Source: Anaerolineales bacterium UBA2181 (GTDB lineage: Bacteria > Chloroflexota > Anaerolineae > Promineifilales > UBA4811). From it: a stretch of 46,512 nt of DNA. Numbering within the stretch: the first letter of the stretch is position 1; every line of letters starts with the position of its first letter. Made by a program: the position numbers and the translations under genes. The stretch spans positions 1 through 46,512 of the forward strand of contig DCVT01000017.1 in NCBI GenBank assembly GCA_002328075.1, given 5' to 3'. The notes beneath the pieces were generated by a model. The model worked only from the letters and a program-made list of their open reading frames with translations, was not told where the DNA came from and made no database searches. Below are positions 16,827 to 25,549 of this stretch, in pieces.

Positions 16827-16846
16827 GAGACCGGCCACCGCAACAA
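16827..16846. repeat. Solitary GAGACCGGCC 20-bp repeat unit next to pfkB
   Basis: The unit starts GAGACCGGCCACCGCAAC and ends 9 bp before the pfkB stop codon. It is the innermost copy of the cluster. Confidence 0.5.
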
Positions 16847-16854
16847 GAATCCGT

Positions 16855-17850
16855 TCAATTCGTTCCCCAAATCCGTTGACAGCGCTCTTCCAGCTCCCGC
16901 AGCCGCCCCTCGGCCTCGGCCCGCGTCGCCCGCAGGGCCACGTCCCCGTTGTAATCCTCGATGATGTACGAGGCGGAGATGGTGCCGTACAGCGCCGCCT
17001 GCACCGGGTCCCCGGTCTCCACCAGGCCGACCAGAAATCCGCCGCCGTAGGCGTCGCCGGCGCCGGTGGCGTCCACGACCTGCGTCGGACAGACCGGCAC
17101 GGTGCGCCAGGCGCCGCGGGCCGGGTCGTAGACCATCGAGCCGCGCCCGCCCAGTTTGACGGCCACGTTGCGGGCGCCGAGGGCCGTAAACCGCCGCACC
17201 CCCTCCTCCGGCGTCGTCTCGTCGCCGAAATACTCATGTATCTCATCCTCGCTCGGCAGCACCCAATTAGGCAGTGAGAGGTCGGCCAGCCCTACCGGCA
17301 CCGTGCCGTGCGGCGCCATCACCAGCGTGGGCGGGTCCAGCACGACCGTCCCCACCCGGCTGTGCAGCGCCTGGGCGATGCGCGCCTGGGTGCCGTATTC
17401 GGCGGCGCAGACCATCGCCGCCGCGGCCTGGAAAAAGGCGGGCGGGATCTCCTCGGGCTGGGGGCAGAGCGAGCGCCACATGGGGGTGGCGACCTTCGCC
17501 ATCAGCTTCGGCGCGTAGCGCTGCAGCAGGCTCAGCAGCCCGGGCGGCGGCTGGTAGAGCCGGTTGCCCTCGGCGTCGTACTCGAGCTTGACCTCGAACT
17601 CGCGCCTGGATTTCCGGCGGTGGATGCCGCTGACGTCGAACCCGGCCGCGGCCAGCCGGTCGATCTCGGCCTGGGGCCAGCCGGCGCCCACCGAGCTGAC
17701 GATGCCGACGCTGCCGGCGTCGCCGCTCCAGAGTCGCATCCCCAGCGCCGAGTAAAAGGCGTTGCCCGTGTGCAGCGGCTCGGTGGGGCGGTTATCCGCA
17801 AAGTGCAGGTGTCCCACCGTCGATCCTCCGATGGTGATGAAACGTGGCAT
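16855..17850 (-). CDS. PfkB-family carbohydrate kinase
   Basis: A 331-residue ribokinase/PfkB-fold kinase that phosphorylates a sugar, sugar phosphate or nucleoside. The N-terminal RFITIGGSTVGHLHF with the early SVGIVSSVGAGWPQAEIDRL fits the family. The signature VVDATGAGDAYGGGFLVGLVE near residues 260-280 includes the catalytic Asp of GAGD and the anion hole. Length is typical. It is the last gene of the minus-strand operon, 65 bp after the UroD-like gene, so it probably acts in the same pathway as the SIS protein. Substrate is unknown. Confidence 0.85.
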   Translation of the reverse strand: MPRFITIGGSTVGHLHFADNRPTEPLHTGNAFYSALGMRLWSGDAGSVGIVSSVGAGWPQAEIDRLAAAGFDVSGIHRRKSRREFEVKLEYDAEGNRLYQPPPGLLSLLQRYAPKLMAKVATPMWRSLCPQPEEIPPAFFQAAAAMVCAAEYGTQARIAQALHSRVGTVVLDPPTLVMAPHGTVPVGLADLSLPNWVLPSEDEIHEYFGDETTPEEGVRRFTALGARNVAVKLGGRGSMVYDPARGAWRTVPVCPTQVVDATGAGDAYGGGFLVGLVETGDPVQAALYGTISASYIIEDYNGDVALRATRAEAEGRLRELEERCQRIWGTN

Positions 17851-17915
17851 GGCTGACTATCCTTTCGCTTCCGAATCCAGGCCGGGCGCGGGCCGGTCGG
17901 CCGTTGCCCGGCGCA

Positions 17916-19001
17916 CTAGGACGGATACCCGCAAACGTCCAGCACGGTCTCGAGGTGGGGCTCCATCTCGGCTGCCGGCAGGTCCTCCACGTACTCGATG
18001 GCCAGCCGCCGGTCGCCCCACTCGTCAAGGAGCTGCTCGTACCCCTGCCGGACCTGTTCCATCGGCATGTAGGTCAGGTGCGGCGGGCAGGTGACCCAGA
18101 TAACCTTGCCTGGCCAGGCCGACCGCACCTCGGACAGGGGCAGGTCGCCCACCGGCGGAACCGTGAACGAGTCGATCAACTGGATCGGCGACCGGGCGAC
18201 AGGCTCTTTCAGATGCGCCAACCGGCCGTCCATGTGAACCGCCAGCAGCTTGCCCGTCCCGCGCAGCGCCTCGGCGTAGATCTGGTAGGTCGGGACGCAG
18301 AACCGTTCAAAGAGGGCCGGCGAGACCATGTCGGTGATGTTGTCGTAGAGGTTGAGCACGCGGGCCGGGCTGCCGGCGGCGATCTCGGCCGCGCGCTGGT
18401 GAAAGGCGCGCTCCACCTCCAGAAACTCCTCCAGTTCGGCCGGCATCTGCTTGAAATCCAGCACCGCCTGATCCGGGTTGGCTAGCTGAATCCAGGCGCG
18501 GGGATAGGCGGTCTTGGTCAGGTAGCCAAACACAAAGCCGCGCCCGCCCAACGTCTCCTCCTCCCGGGTGAAATCGTCATAGTTGGGGCTCAGCACCCGG
18601 GTCAGCGTCCGGAAGAGGCAGGTGAAGGCTCGCCAGTCCGCGCGCAGCTTGATAAAGGGCTCCTCTCGAGCATAGGCGGCCAGCGTGCCGGTGAACTTGA
18701 GCAGCAGCACCGAGCTCACCTCGCCGTCTGGCGTTTCCAGGGTGAAGCGGATCTTCATCCGGCCGCCCTCGAGGTAGTAGGTGCTGGTGCAGCGAATACC
18801 GGGCAGGAAGGTCTGAAAGGCGGCGGGAAAGTTGAAATGCGGCCGGTAGGGGCAGAGACGGCGCAGCAGGCCCAGGCCGCGGGCCGTGAGCCGCGGCACC
18901 CACCCGCCCGGCGGCCCGACCCGAACCTCGCCGGCCAGCACCGGCACCCGGTCCGGCTCTTCGCCGGCTAAGAGGGTCAGAATGCGTTCTCGCGCGTCCA
19001 T
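17916..19001 (-). CDS. UroD-superfamily protein, divergent
   Basis: A 361-residue protein with the UroD-like N-terminus MDARERILTLLAGEEPDRVPV and a TIM-barrel-like C-terminal half (LLAVHMDGRLAHLKEPVARS, VPPVGDLPLSEVRSAWPGK, LAIEYVEDLP). Compared with the adjacent homologue it lacks the H-C-D-G motif and has H-M-D-G. The start overlaps the upstream UroD gene by 25 bp, indicating co-translation. It belongs to the GntR-SIS-UroD-UroD-PfkB operon. Two diverged UroD-like proteins side by side may act as subunits or in successive steps. Function is not known. Confidence 0.7.
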   Translation of the reverse strand: MDARERILTLLAGEEPDRVPVLAGEVRVGPPGGWVPRLTARGLGLLRRLCPYRPHFNFPAAFQTFLPGIRCTSTYYLEGGRMKIRFTLETPDGEVSSVLLLKFTGTLAAYAREEPFIKLRADWRAFTCLFRTLTRVLSPNYDDFTREEETLGGRGFVFGYLTKTAYPRAWIQLANPDQAVLDFKQMPAELEEFLEVERAFHQRAAEIAAGSPARVLNLYDNITDMVSPALFERFCVPTYQIYAEALRGTGKLLAVHMDGRLAHLKEPVARSPIQLIDSFTVPPVGDLPLSEVRSAWPGKVIWVTCPPHLTYMPMEQVRQGYEQLLDEWGDRRLAIEYVEDLPAAEMEPHLETVLDVCGYPS

Positions 19002-20230
19002 CCTCGCACCTCCTCACTCGCTGGCAGCCGCAGCACCACATCCATCATCGCCAGGACATTCGCGATCGGCGTGTCGGGCTGGATGTGGTGGGAGCTGCAG
19101 AGCACGTAGCCCCCATCCCGGCCCAGCACACGCACCCGCTCGCGGACCTCGGCCTGGACCTCCTGAGGGGTCCCTCGCGGCAGGGTCTGGACGATGTCGA
19201 TGCCGCCGTGAAAGCTCAGCCGGTCGCCGTACTCGCGCTTGAGCCAGCCCGGCTCCATCCCGCTGGCGCTCTGGTCGATGGGGTTCAGCAGGTCGACGCC
19301 CAGGTCGATGAGCTCGGGGATGAGCGGACCGACGGCGCCGTCGCAGTGGAGCATCACCTGTTTGCCGCAGGTCTTTGCCACCTCGATGATCCGCGCATGG
19401 CGTGGCCGGACAAAGCGCCGCCACATGGCCTTTGAGATCAGGAGGCCGGACTGGGTCGCCACGTCGTCATAGAGGTAGACCATGTCCACCCGGTCGCCGG
19501 CGAGCGCCAGGAAGCGGCGCGTGTTCTCCACCACCAGATCGGTCAGGCGGTCCATGATCGCCTCGGGGAGCGCCGGGTCGAGCGCCAGGTCCATCAGAAA
19601 GCGCTCCATCCCGCGGAGCTGCCAGGCGGACTCGAAAATCGAGCCGGCGCGAAAGCGGAGGTGACAATCGTCGCCGTGCTGGTCAAGCTGGCAGATGAGC
19701 TGCGGCAGCGGCGACCAGTCCCACCAATCCGGCTCGGGCCATGGGTGGCGCGCCAGGTCGGAGACGGTCGTCGCATCCGCCAGCGGCCAGCCGGCAAACT
19801 CTTCATAGACGCCGGTGGCGTGCTCGACGAGGCGCATCGAGTGGCCCCAGACGTCGGTCCAGAGGCCGTCGGGGGTGCGGCAGCGCCACATGCGGTTGGG
19901 CGTGGAGCGGCCGGGCGAGCTCCACCAGTCCGCTGCGGCGGCGCCGCCGGCGCCGGCGGCGCACGCCGACGGGGGCGGTGAGCAGAACTGATCGTACGAG
20001 ATCACCCGGCAGTCGATCTGCAGCTCGCGCAGCAACGCCTCCCAGGCGGGGTCAAAGAGGTCCGAGTCGCCAGGCGCCGGCGCCTCGATGCCCAGATGGT
20101 CGACCAGCCGGCGCCAGACCTCCGGGGTGGCCAGGAAATCGGCCGGCGTCCGGTCGGGCTGCTGGTGACGCAGCGCCCGTTTCACACGCTCTCGCGGGCT
20201 CACGGCGGCGGTCGGCATGATGCAGTCCAT
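18977..20230 (-). CDS. UroD-superfamily protein
   Basis: A 417-residue protein of the UroD/MtaA-like superfamily, closely similar to the one at 9128-10339. Shared segments are SPRERVKRALRHQQPDRTPAD, MLHCDGAVGPLIPELIDLG, VDLLNPIDQSASGMEP, GTPQEVQAEVRERVR and CSSHHIQPDTPIANVLA. H-C-D-G (in MLHCDGAV) could bind metal, as the H-C pair does in corrinoid methyltransferases; that is inference. It starts 5 bp after the SIS gene and overlaps the next gene by 25 bp. An Ala-rich insert (SACAAGAGGAAAADWW) looks unusual for the family. ATG 20230 is the farthest start; ATG 20218 is possible. Confidence 0.75.
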   Translation of the reverse strand: MDCIMPTAAVSPRERVKRALRHQQPDRTPADFLATPEVWRRLVDHLGIEAPAPGDSDLFDPAWEALLRELQIDCRVISYDQFCSPPPSACAAGAGGAAAADWWSSPGRSTPNRMWRCRTPDGLWTDVWGHSMRLVEHATGVYEEFAGWPLADATTVSDLARHPWPEPDWWDWSPLPQLICQLDQHGDDCHLRFRAGSIFESAWQLRGMERFLMDLALDPALPEAIMDRLTDLVVENTRRFLALAGDRVDMVYLYDDVATQSGLLISKAMWRRFVRPRHARIIEVAKTCGKQVMLHCDGAVGPLIPELIDLGVDLLNPIDQSASGMEPGWLKREYGDRLSFHGGIDIVQTLPRGTPQEVQAEVRERVRVLGRDGGYVLCSSHHIQPDTPIANVLAMMDVVLRLPASEEVRGWTRENAF

Positions 20231-20235
20231 GGCGA

Positions 20236-21501
20236 TCAGTCGGCCCGGATGGCGCTGGCGTAGATCAGCCCATAGTTGATTTCCATCATCTGCTGGTAGC
20301 TGTGGGGGGGCGGGATGGGCGGCTGTCCCCGGAGCCCCAGGGATTCAAAGGCGAAGAGCTGGCCGGGGACGACATAGACCAGCGGGCTGAACTCCTCCGG
20401 CACGTGGCCGGCGATGGGCATGGCATAGTCGGCCAGCGCCATCAGCTCGCTGTCGCCGGCCTCGCAGACCACGACAATCGTCGCGCCCAGCTTGCGCATC
20501 CCGCGCATCTGCTCGATGGCCCGGTCACGGCTGGGGCCAGGCGGCACGAGGACAAAGATGGGCGCCCCGCCCGGGCGGGTGTAAAAGAGCTGTAGGTGCG
20601 CCCACTCTTCGATGCGCTCCGGGACGCCGCTGAGCTGCGGCTGCTCCAGTAGCTTGGTGGCGGAGAAATAAGCCGACGCGTAGCTGGGGCCGCTGCCCAG
20701 GTAGATAAAGTGGACCAGGTGCTGAAAGCGCTCGGCCAGCTCGCGCGAGGTGGCCAGGTTCTGCTTCATCGTCTCGAGCTGGATGTCGATGGCCGCCAGC
20801 AACTGCCGCTTGAGCTCGGCCGCCTCGTCGGGGCTCAGCCGGCCGTTGAGCACGCCCATGCGCAGACCGACCAGGTAGAGCGCGATCATGCTGGAGAGAT
20901 AGGCGCCCATGCCGATCAGGGCAAGGTGCAGCCCCCATTTCAGCCCCAGCGCCTCCGCCAGCCGTTGGACCGCCCCGGGGGTGGACAGCTCGCTCAGCAC
21001 TTGCTGGCGGGAGAGCTTGCGCGATTCCAGCGCCGCGTCCAGCCCGTCCGAAGCCTGGCGGATGCCGGGCAGGGTGCCGACCAGGGCGGCGTCGGCCTCG
21101 CGCGCCGCCGACCGTTCGGCATAGGCTGAGGCGGCGATGGTGTAGGCGCCGCGCTTGCGCGCCCGGATGATCGACTCGATGGTCCGCGAGACCTTGCCGC
21201 CATACGAGATGCCGATGACGAGCGAGCCCTCGGGCATAAACTCCACCGTGTAACGTGAGAACTCCATCGACTCCATCGGCTCCACGGGAATGCCCACGTG
21301 GCGGTCGAAAAAGAGCCGGGTGGCGTAGGCCGCCAGGTACGAATCGCCGCAGCCGACGGTGTAGAGCTTATGGGTGCGGGCCACCAGCTCGGGAGTGATC
21401 ACCTGCTCGATCTGCGGTTCCAGCCCCGCCACCAGTTTGTCCACCGCCTGTCGGTGCGCCTCAGCCACCTGCCTCGTTTCTTCCTCTCGGTCCTGTGTCA
21501 T
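20236..21501 (-). CDS. Double-SIS-domain sugar isomerase-like protein
   Basis: A 421-residue protein with two SIS (sugar isomerase) domains and no glutaminase domain, so it resembles the isomerase half of GlmS, or the AgaS/FrlB deglycases. The first SIS has LYTVGCGDSYLAAYATRLFF and GSLVIGISYGGKVSRTIESI, with the phosphosugar-binding serines in SYGGKVS. The second has FIYLGSGPSYASAYFSATKL and the EEWAHLQLF segment. ATG 21501, with GGAGGCAG upstream, is chosen over an ATG 60 bp earlier. Family members act on amino sugar or fructosamine phosphates. It lies 40 bp after gntR in one operon. Confidence 0.8.
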   Translation of the reverse strand: MTQDREEETRQVAEAHRQAVDKLVAGLEPQIEQVITPELVARTHKLYTVGCGDSYLAAYATRLFFDRHVGIPVEPMESMEFSRYTVEFMPEGSLVIGISYGGKVSRTIESIIRARKRGAYTIAASAYAERSAAREADAALVGTLPGIRQASDGLDAALESRKLSRQQVLSELSTPGAVQRLAEALGLKWGLHLALIGMGAYLSSMIALYLVGLRMGVLNGRLSPDEAAELKRQLLAAIDIQLETMKQNLATSRELAERFQHLVHFIYLGSGPSYASAYFSATKLLEQPQLSGVPERIEEWAHLQLFYTRPGGAPIFVLVPPGPSRDRAIEQMRGMRKLGATIVVVCEAGDSELMALADYAMPIAGHVPEEFSPLVYVVPGQLFAFESLGLRGQPPIPPPHSYQQMMEINYGLIYASAIRAD

Positions 21502-21541
21502 CTCTGCCTCCTTGTTTGCACGGGACGTTCTCAGCCAACAC

Positions 21542-22273
21542 TCAGTCAAACTGAAACTCAAAATCCAGGTGAAAACGGTCAGCCCGGATGAGCGACCGGT
21601 GGGCTTCGACGGGCCGGCCGGCGGCGGTCAGGAAGCAGCCGGTTACCTGCTGGACGGCCGAACCCCGCGGCACATCGAGAAGCTCGGCTTCCTGCGGGCT
21701 GGCCGTGGCGGGCTCGATCCGGTCCCGCGACGCGGCGATCTGCTGGCCACAGCGGTTGAGCAGCAGGTCGAGAATCGAGGCTTCGCAGCAGGGGCCGGCC
21801 AGCAGCAGCGGGCTGAACTCAGCCAGGATCCACGAGCGTACATGGCTGACCGCCACGCCGCGGTTATGCTGGACGTACTCGACCGACACGACCGGCGAGT
21901 CGGGCTCGACGCTCAGCAGCCGAGCCACAAGATCGGGCGCCGCGACCACGTGGGGCGGCACGCGCCAGACCGTTGTCTGTTGCGACCAGTCAAAGAAAAA
22001 CTGGGTGACCCCGGTCAGGTGGATCCGGCCGATGGCGGTCTCGCGCGAGCGGACGTAGGTGCCCTTGCCCTGTTGTCGGTAGAGGATCCCCTGCAAGACG
22101 AGCTGGTTGATCGTCTGGCGGACCGTCTGCCGCGAGATGCCGTGCGCCTCAGCCAGCTCCCGCTCGGATGGGAGCCGGTCGCCCGGGCGGGCGCGGCCCG
22201 AATTGATCTCGGCGAGGATCGCCTTCTCGAGCTGAGCGTAGAGGGGTCGGGAGCTCAGTTTGTCGAGCGACAT
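21542..22273 (-). CDS. GntR-family regulator with UTRA domain (HutC type)
   Basis: A 243-residue transcription factor. Residues 1-70 are a GntR winged helix (PLYAQLEKAILAEINSGRAR, GDRLPSERELAEAHGISRQT, VRQTINQLVLQGILYRQQGKGTY). The C-terminal part is a UTRA ligand-binding domain (VVSVEYVQHNRGVAVSHVRS, AVQQVTGCFLTAAGRPVE). HutC-type regulators bind sugar phosphates or similar metabolites and release a palindromic operator. ATG 22273 follows GGAGGAGGACAG. The palindrome at 22303-22318 overlaps the start site of its own operon, so it most likely represses the whole gntR-SIS-UroD-UroD-pfkB unit. Confidence 0.85.
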   Translation of the reverse strand: MSLDKLSSRPLYAQLEKAILAEINSGRARPGDRLPSERELAEAHGISRQTVRQTINQLVLQGILYRQQGKGTYVRSRETAIGRIHLTGVTQFFFDWSQQTTVWRVPPHVVAAPDLVARLLSVEPDSPVVSVEYVQHNRGVAVSHVRSWILAEFSPLLLAGPCCEASILDLLLNRCGQQIAASRDRIEPATASPQEAELLDVPRGSAVQQVTGCFLTAAGRPVEAHRSLIRADRFHLDFEFQFD

Positions 22274-22302
22274 GGGTACCGCTGTCCTCCTCCGCTTGGC
22301 AC

Positions 22303-22353
22303 ACTGGTACGTACCAGTACGGTCCATTATATGGAACAGCGGGAATTTGTCAA
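22303..22353 (-). promoter_or_regulatory. Consensus promoter with GntR operator
   Basis: On the minus strand a perfect TTGACA (22348-22353) and TATAAT (22326-22331) are 16 bp apart. The palindrome ACTGGTACGTACCAGT (22303-22318) begins where transcription should start. This suits tight repression of a strong promoter by the UTRA regulator. Confidence 0.85.
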
Positions 22354-22651
22354 GTGGCAGACAGTCATTCGAAAGTTGGCCGGTCCGCCCGGCCTGGGTT
22401 GTCGGACCGGTGATGAGCGCTGCGAACCGTCCAGACCCAACACCGCCGGATCTGGCGATCCGGCGCGAGCGAATGGGCTCTACTCGCGCCATATTGAGAA
22501 TGGCTCATAGGCAGAGCGGTCGGGGGCTTGGGGTGACGCCTTCTTGGCGACCGGATGGGTGAATCGCGCTGGGCGACCGGTCGGCACTTCCAGAGCGGCC
22601 CTCATGCCGGCCTGGTCTGCCGGTCGCCCAGTCGGGTAATGCGATCAGGCG

Positions 22652-24466
22652 CCTAGAAATCCGGCCGAAAAGGTCGCGATCGAAACATGTTTCTGCAACA
22701 CTTCCGCAAGCAAGCTGGTTGGAGTGACTGATGCTGCGAAAACGCTCTCCGCAACGTGGTTTGTTTGAGGCAGACCATCTTTACCTCTGTTTTGTGGGTG
22801 AAGATAGCTTCTATGGTTTTTTGGCTCGTCACCGAGGTCAGTTGTTTCGCGACGAAGATTTTGCCGGGCTCCCGCAGGTGTCCGGACAACGGACGCCCGA
22901 GCGTGCCGCCCAGTCTGCTGGCGACCGCGTTGTTGCTGCAAACGCACGACGGTGTTTCCGATCAAGAAGCCAAAGACCGCGCCGACTACGATCTGCGTTG
23001 GAAGGTCGCCTTGGGAGTTGACGTAGACGGGAGGCCCTTTGCCAAGAGCACCCTGCAGCTCTTCCGAGCCCAATTGATACTGAAAGAGAAGCTGGGCATG
23101 GTGTTTCGGCAAAGCCTGAGCTATGCTCGCGAGCAGGGATACCTTACATCGCGCCGTCTCAGAGCCGTTCTGGATACGACGAATATCCTGGGGCGGGGTG
23201 CGGTCAAGGATAGCTACAACTTGCTGGCCGATGGCATCCGGCAATGGATGCGTGGACTGGCAGAGAATGACGTGGTGGCGGTGGAGCAGTGGGCTCATGA
23301 GCATGGTATGGAGCGCTACCTGGCTCCCAGCATCAAAGGCGAAGCCGCCGTAGATTGGGACGACGAGCAAGCACGCCAGGCGTTTTTGCAGGGGTTGGTC
23401 ACCGAGGGCGAGCGGCTGCTGGACCTTGGCCAGGAAGTGATAGCACACAATCCGGCGAATAACGAGCAGAGCGAACGGATTCGGCATGCTGGTGTATTGC
23501 TGAGGCAGTTGATCGAGCACGCCGAGCGTACCGAGCGCACCGAGGCAGGGGTGGCCAAAGATCGTGTGGTGTCGGTGCACGATCCAGAAATGCGCCATGG
23601 GCGCAAGAGCCGATCGAAGCGGTTTGACGGGCACAAGCCAGCCATTGCCGTCGACCCAGATAGCCAACTGATCACGGCGGTGGGTCTCTTGGCGGGTAAT
23701 GCGCCGGATCATGACGGAGCGCTGGAGTTGACCGAGGCGAGCGAGGAGAACACTGGCTCGACTGTGGAAGAGACCGTAGGCAATTGCGCGTATGGTGACG
23801 GTGAGACGCGTCAGCAATTTGCCGATGCCAACCGCAAGTTGGTGGCCAAGGTGGCTGGGCGGGGCTGCCGCGACCAATTGACCAAGGACCAGTTTCGGAT
23901 CGACCTGGACCAGATGACCTGCACCTGCCCGGCTGGGCAAATCACATGCACTTTGATCCGGCAAGGATATTGGCAGGACCGCGCTGGCGAGAGACACTCT
24001 CATTGGGCCTTTGCCTTCGATGGCATGATCTGTGCCGCTTGTCACCTGCGGCCGGAGTGCATCAAAGCCAAAAGGGGCAAGGGGAGAACCGTTCACGTGC
24101 ATCCCCAGGAACGCTTGCTGCAGGAAGCGCGGGCTTTGCAGGAAAGCCCGGCGTTCCAGGAGTACCGGCAAATGCGGCCGGCAGCCGAGCACCGGCTGGC
24201 GCGCTTGGTTCAGCTGGGGATTCGACAAGCGCGCTACTTTGGGCGGAAAAAGACCCTGTTCCAGTTGCTTATGGCGGCAACAGTTGCCAATCTGACCTTG
24301 GTAGCTACCAAGACGGGACAGATTCGCGCCAAGTCGCGGCAGCTCGACTTGATTTTTTCTCGGTTTTCGACTTTCACCAAGTCGATTTGGGTCTCTCTGT
24401 CTCATCTTGCGACCCGTTTTGACTCAGCCGGTCTGCAGAAGTCGGGTTTCCGGCTGAGCTTCTAGC
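22652..24466 (+). mobile_element. IS1182-family insertion sequence
   Basis: Imperfect terminal inverted repeats start with CTAGAA at 22653 and end with TTCTAG at 24465. They share CTAGAA..C.GCCG.AAA between the ends. The transposase fills the element, and its stop codon lies in the right repeat. A 231-bp piece of a sister copy lies at 12942-13172. Confidence 0.8.
22731..24465 (+). pseudogene. IS1182-family transposase with an internal frameshift
   Basis: ATG 22731 gives MLRKRSPQRGLFEAD and VGEDSFYGFLARHRGQLFRD, the normal N-terminus. After DEDFAGLP (near 22880) family sequence continues in another frame: CPDNGRPSVPPSLLATALLL, DLRWKVALGVDVDGRPFAK, the first catalytic Asp in VLDTTNILGRG, the second in AIAVDPDSQLITAVGLLAGN and the last acid in YGDGETRQQFADANRKLVAK, then a C-rich segment CAACHLRPECIKAKRGKG, and the frame runs to 24465. 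The break occurs at CCGCAGGTGTCC, also present in the fragment at 13161-13172, so it predates the copies. Without frameshifting the element cannot move itself. Confidence 0.8.
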
Positions 24467-24747
24467 CGTCGACGATTGCTCCGTATCTGCCGCCCAATAG
24501 GTCGGCCAGACCGGTCTTGGGCAGCCGGCCGGCAGTGGGCTCGGTTATCGAACCGGCGAGATTGGCCGCTTCTCGACCTGGGCGCGGCACCGCATCGGCC
24601 GGGGATTGATTCACACCCAATGGCAAGAAAGGTGTTCCGTGGCGACTTTCGGGCCGGGCCGTATGGTTCAGGCGCCCCTTGCGTCATATAGGGTGCTGAC
24701 ATCGAATCAAATTGACGTCTGTAGTTGAGCAATCTGGAGGTGCGACC
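24467..24747. other. Intergenic region after IS1182
   Basis: No gene or clear promoter pair is seen in these 281 bp. A ribosome-binding site CTGGAGGTG precedes the ATG at 24748. Confidence 0.4.
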
Positions 24748-25365
24748 ATGAGAAAAACAATCATCGCGTTGACCCTGTTTGGGCTTATCGCCTCGCTGGC
24801 AGTGGGCAGCGCGGCAGCAGACAGACCCGGTTCGCCCGCGGGACCCAACCGGCAACAGACACAGGGTGAAGATGCGGCCAACCAGCCAGAGACCGGCGTG
24901 CAGATGCGGAGCGCCAACACCGTGGGCAGCCCCCAACCGGCAGAGCCCGCGCTGGTGCAGCAGCGAACCCAGGCGATGGTGGCCCACGGGAGCGCCCAAA
25001 CCTCCCGCGCTCCAGCGGCCGGCCTGGATGGCGTGGTCATACATATAGCGCCGAAGGTGCTGGTGGTCGGCGGAAACGCACCCTATGTGACGGTGCATGC
25101 GAACATACCCCTGGCAGAGGTTAAGGCGGACAGCCTGGCGCTGAACGGGATCGCCCCGGTCTCCGTCGCCCCGGTCTCCGTCTTTGCCGACGCCCAGGGC
25201 AACCTGGTTGCCAAGTTTTGCCAGAGAGCAATCGAGGACCTGGAAATAGTCGTCCCCCCGGAGGCGACGTTGACCCTGACCGGGACGGACATCAACGACC
25301 AGCCCTTCTCGGGTTCTGCCGTCATCCGGGTCAAGCTGTTCAGCCGGGTGAGCCGGGCGCGGTAA
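24748..25365 (+). CDS. Predicted secreted protein of unknown function
   Basis: A 205-residue protein with a clear Sec signal peptide (MRKTIIALTLFGLIASLAVG, likely cut after SAAA). A Gln/Pro/Ala-rich low-complexity linker of about 75 residues follows. A C-terminal part of about 110 residues (GLDGVVIHIAPKVLVVGG, APYVTVHANIPLAEV, ATLTLTGTDINDQPFSGSAV) reads like an Ig-like or CARDB-type beta sandwich. ATG 24748 follows CTGGAGGTG. A strong terminator follows 20 bp downstream, so it is a single-gene unit. I do not recognise the family. Confidence 0.7.
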   Translation: MRKTIIALTLFGLIASLAVGSAAADRPGSPAGPNRQQTQGEDAANQPETGVQMRSANTVGSPQPAEPALVQQRTQAMVAHGSAQTSRAPAAGLDGVVIHIAPKVLVVGGNAPYVTVHANIPLAEVKADSLALNGIAPVSVAPVSVFADAQGNLVAKFCQRAIEDLEIVVPPEATLTLTGTDINDQPFSGSAVIRVKLFSRVSRAR

Positions 25366-25385
25366 CCGCAGTCGGGTGCGATCGT

Positions 25386-25416
25386 AGCGGACAGGATTCC
25401 CCCTGTCCGCTTTTTG
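25386..25416 (+). terminator. Rho-independent terminator
   Basis: AGCGGACAGG (25386-25395) pairs perfectly with CCTGTCCGCT (25402-25411) over a 6-nt loop and is followed by TTTTG. It ends the secreted-protein transcript. Confidence 0.9.
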
Positions 25417-25549
25417 TTTCCCGGCTACCCCCCGCACTGGAAACCGGTCGCGGGGTGCGCTGCCGCCGGGCGGAGTCGCGTTTGTCGTCGATGCCCATTC
25501 GGCGGGCGGACCGGGCTCACGCGCCGGCCCGCTGCAAGCCCGACGCGCT

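Larger units (their letters stand above)
15817..16854. other. About 1 kb repeat-rich region without a supported gene
   Basis: Short open frames on both strands show no family features. The right half contains 20-bp GAGACC repeats, a hairpin at 16561-16579 and two near-identical 15-bp palindromes. It looks like remnants of mobile-element ends next to the downstream end of the PfkB operon. Confidence 0.5.

Noticed and set aside
14425..16850. CRISPR-like array from the 20-bp repeats
   Set aside because: Units are tandem without spacers, too few, and no cas genes are present.
17799..17815. GTGCAGGTGTCCC in pfkB, resembling the hairpin tail
   Set aside because: It codes ordinary kinase sequence (STVGHLHFADN) with no extra residues and no stem.
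22875..22890. Programmed frameshift in the IS1182 transposase
   Set aside because: No slippery heptamer is present, and IS1182 transposases are normally a single frame.
22645..24405. Long open frame antisense to the IS1182 transposase
   Set aside because: It mirrors a clear transposase in the opposite frame, shows no family features, and is long only because of GC-rich codon use.
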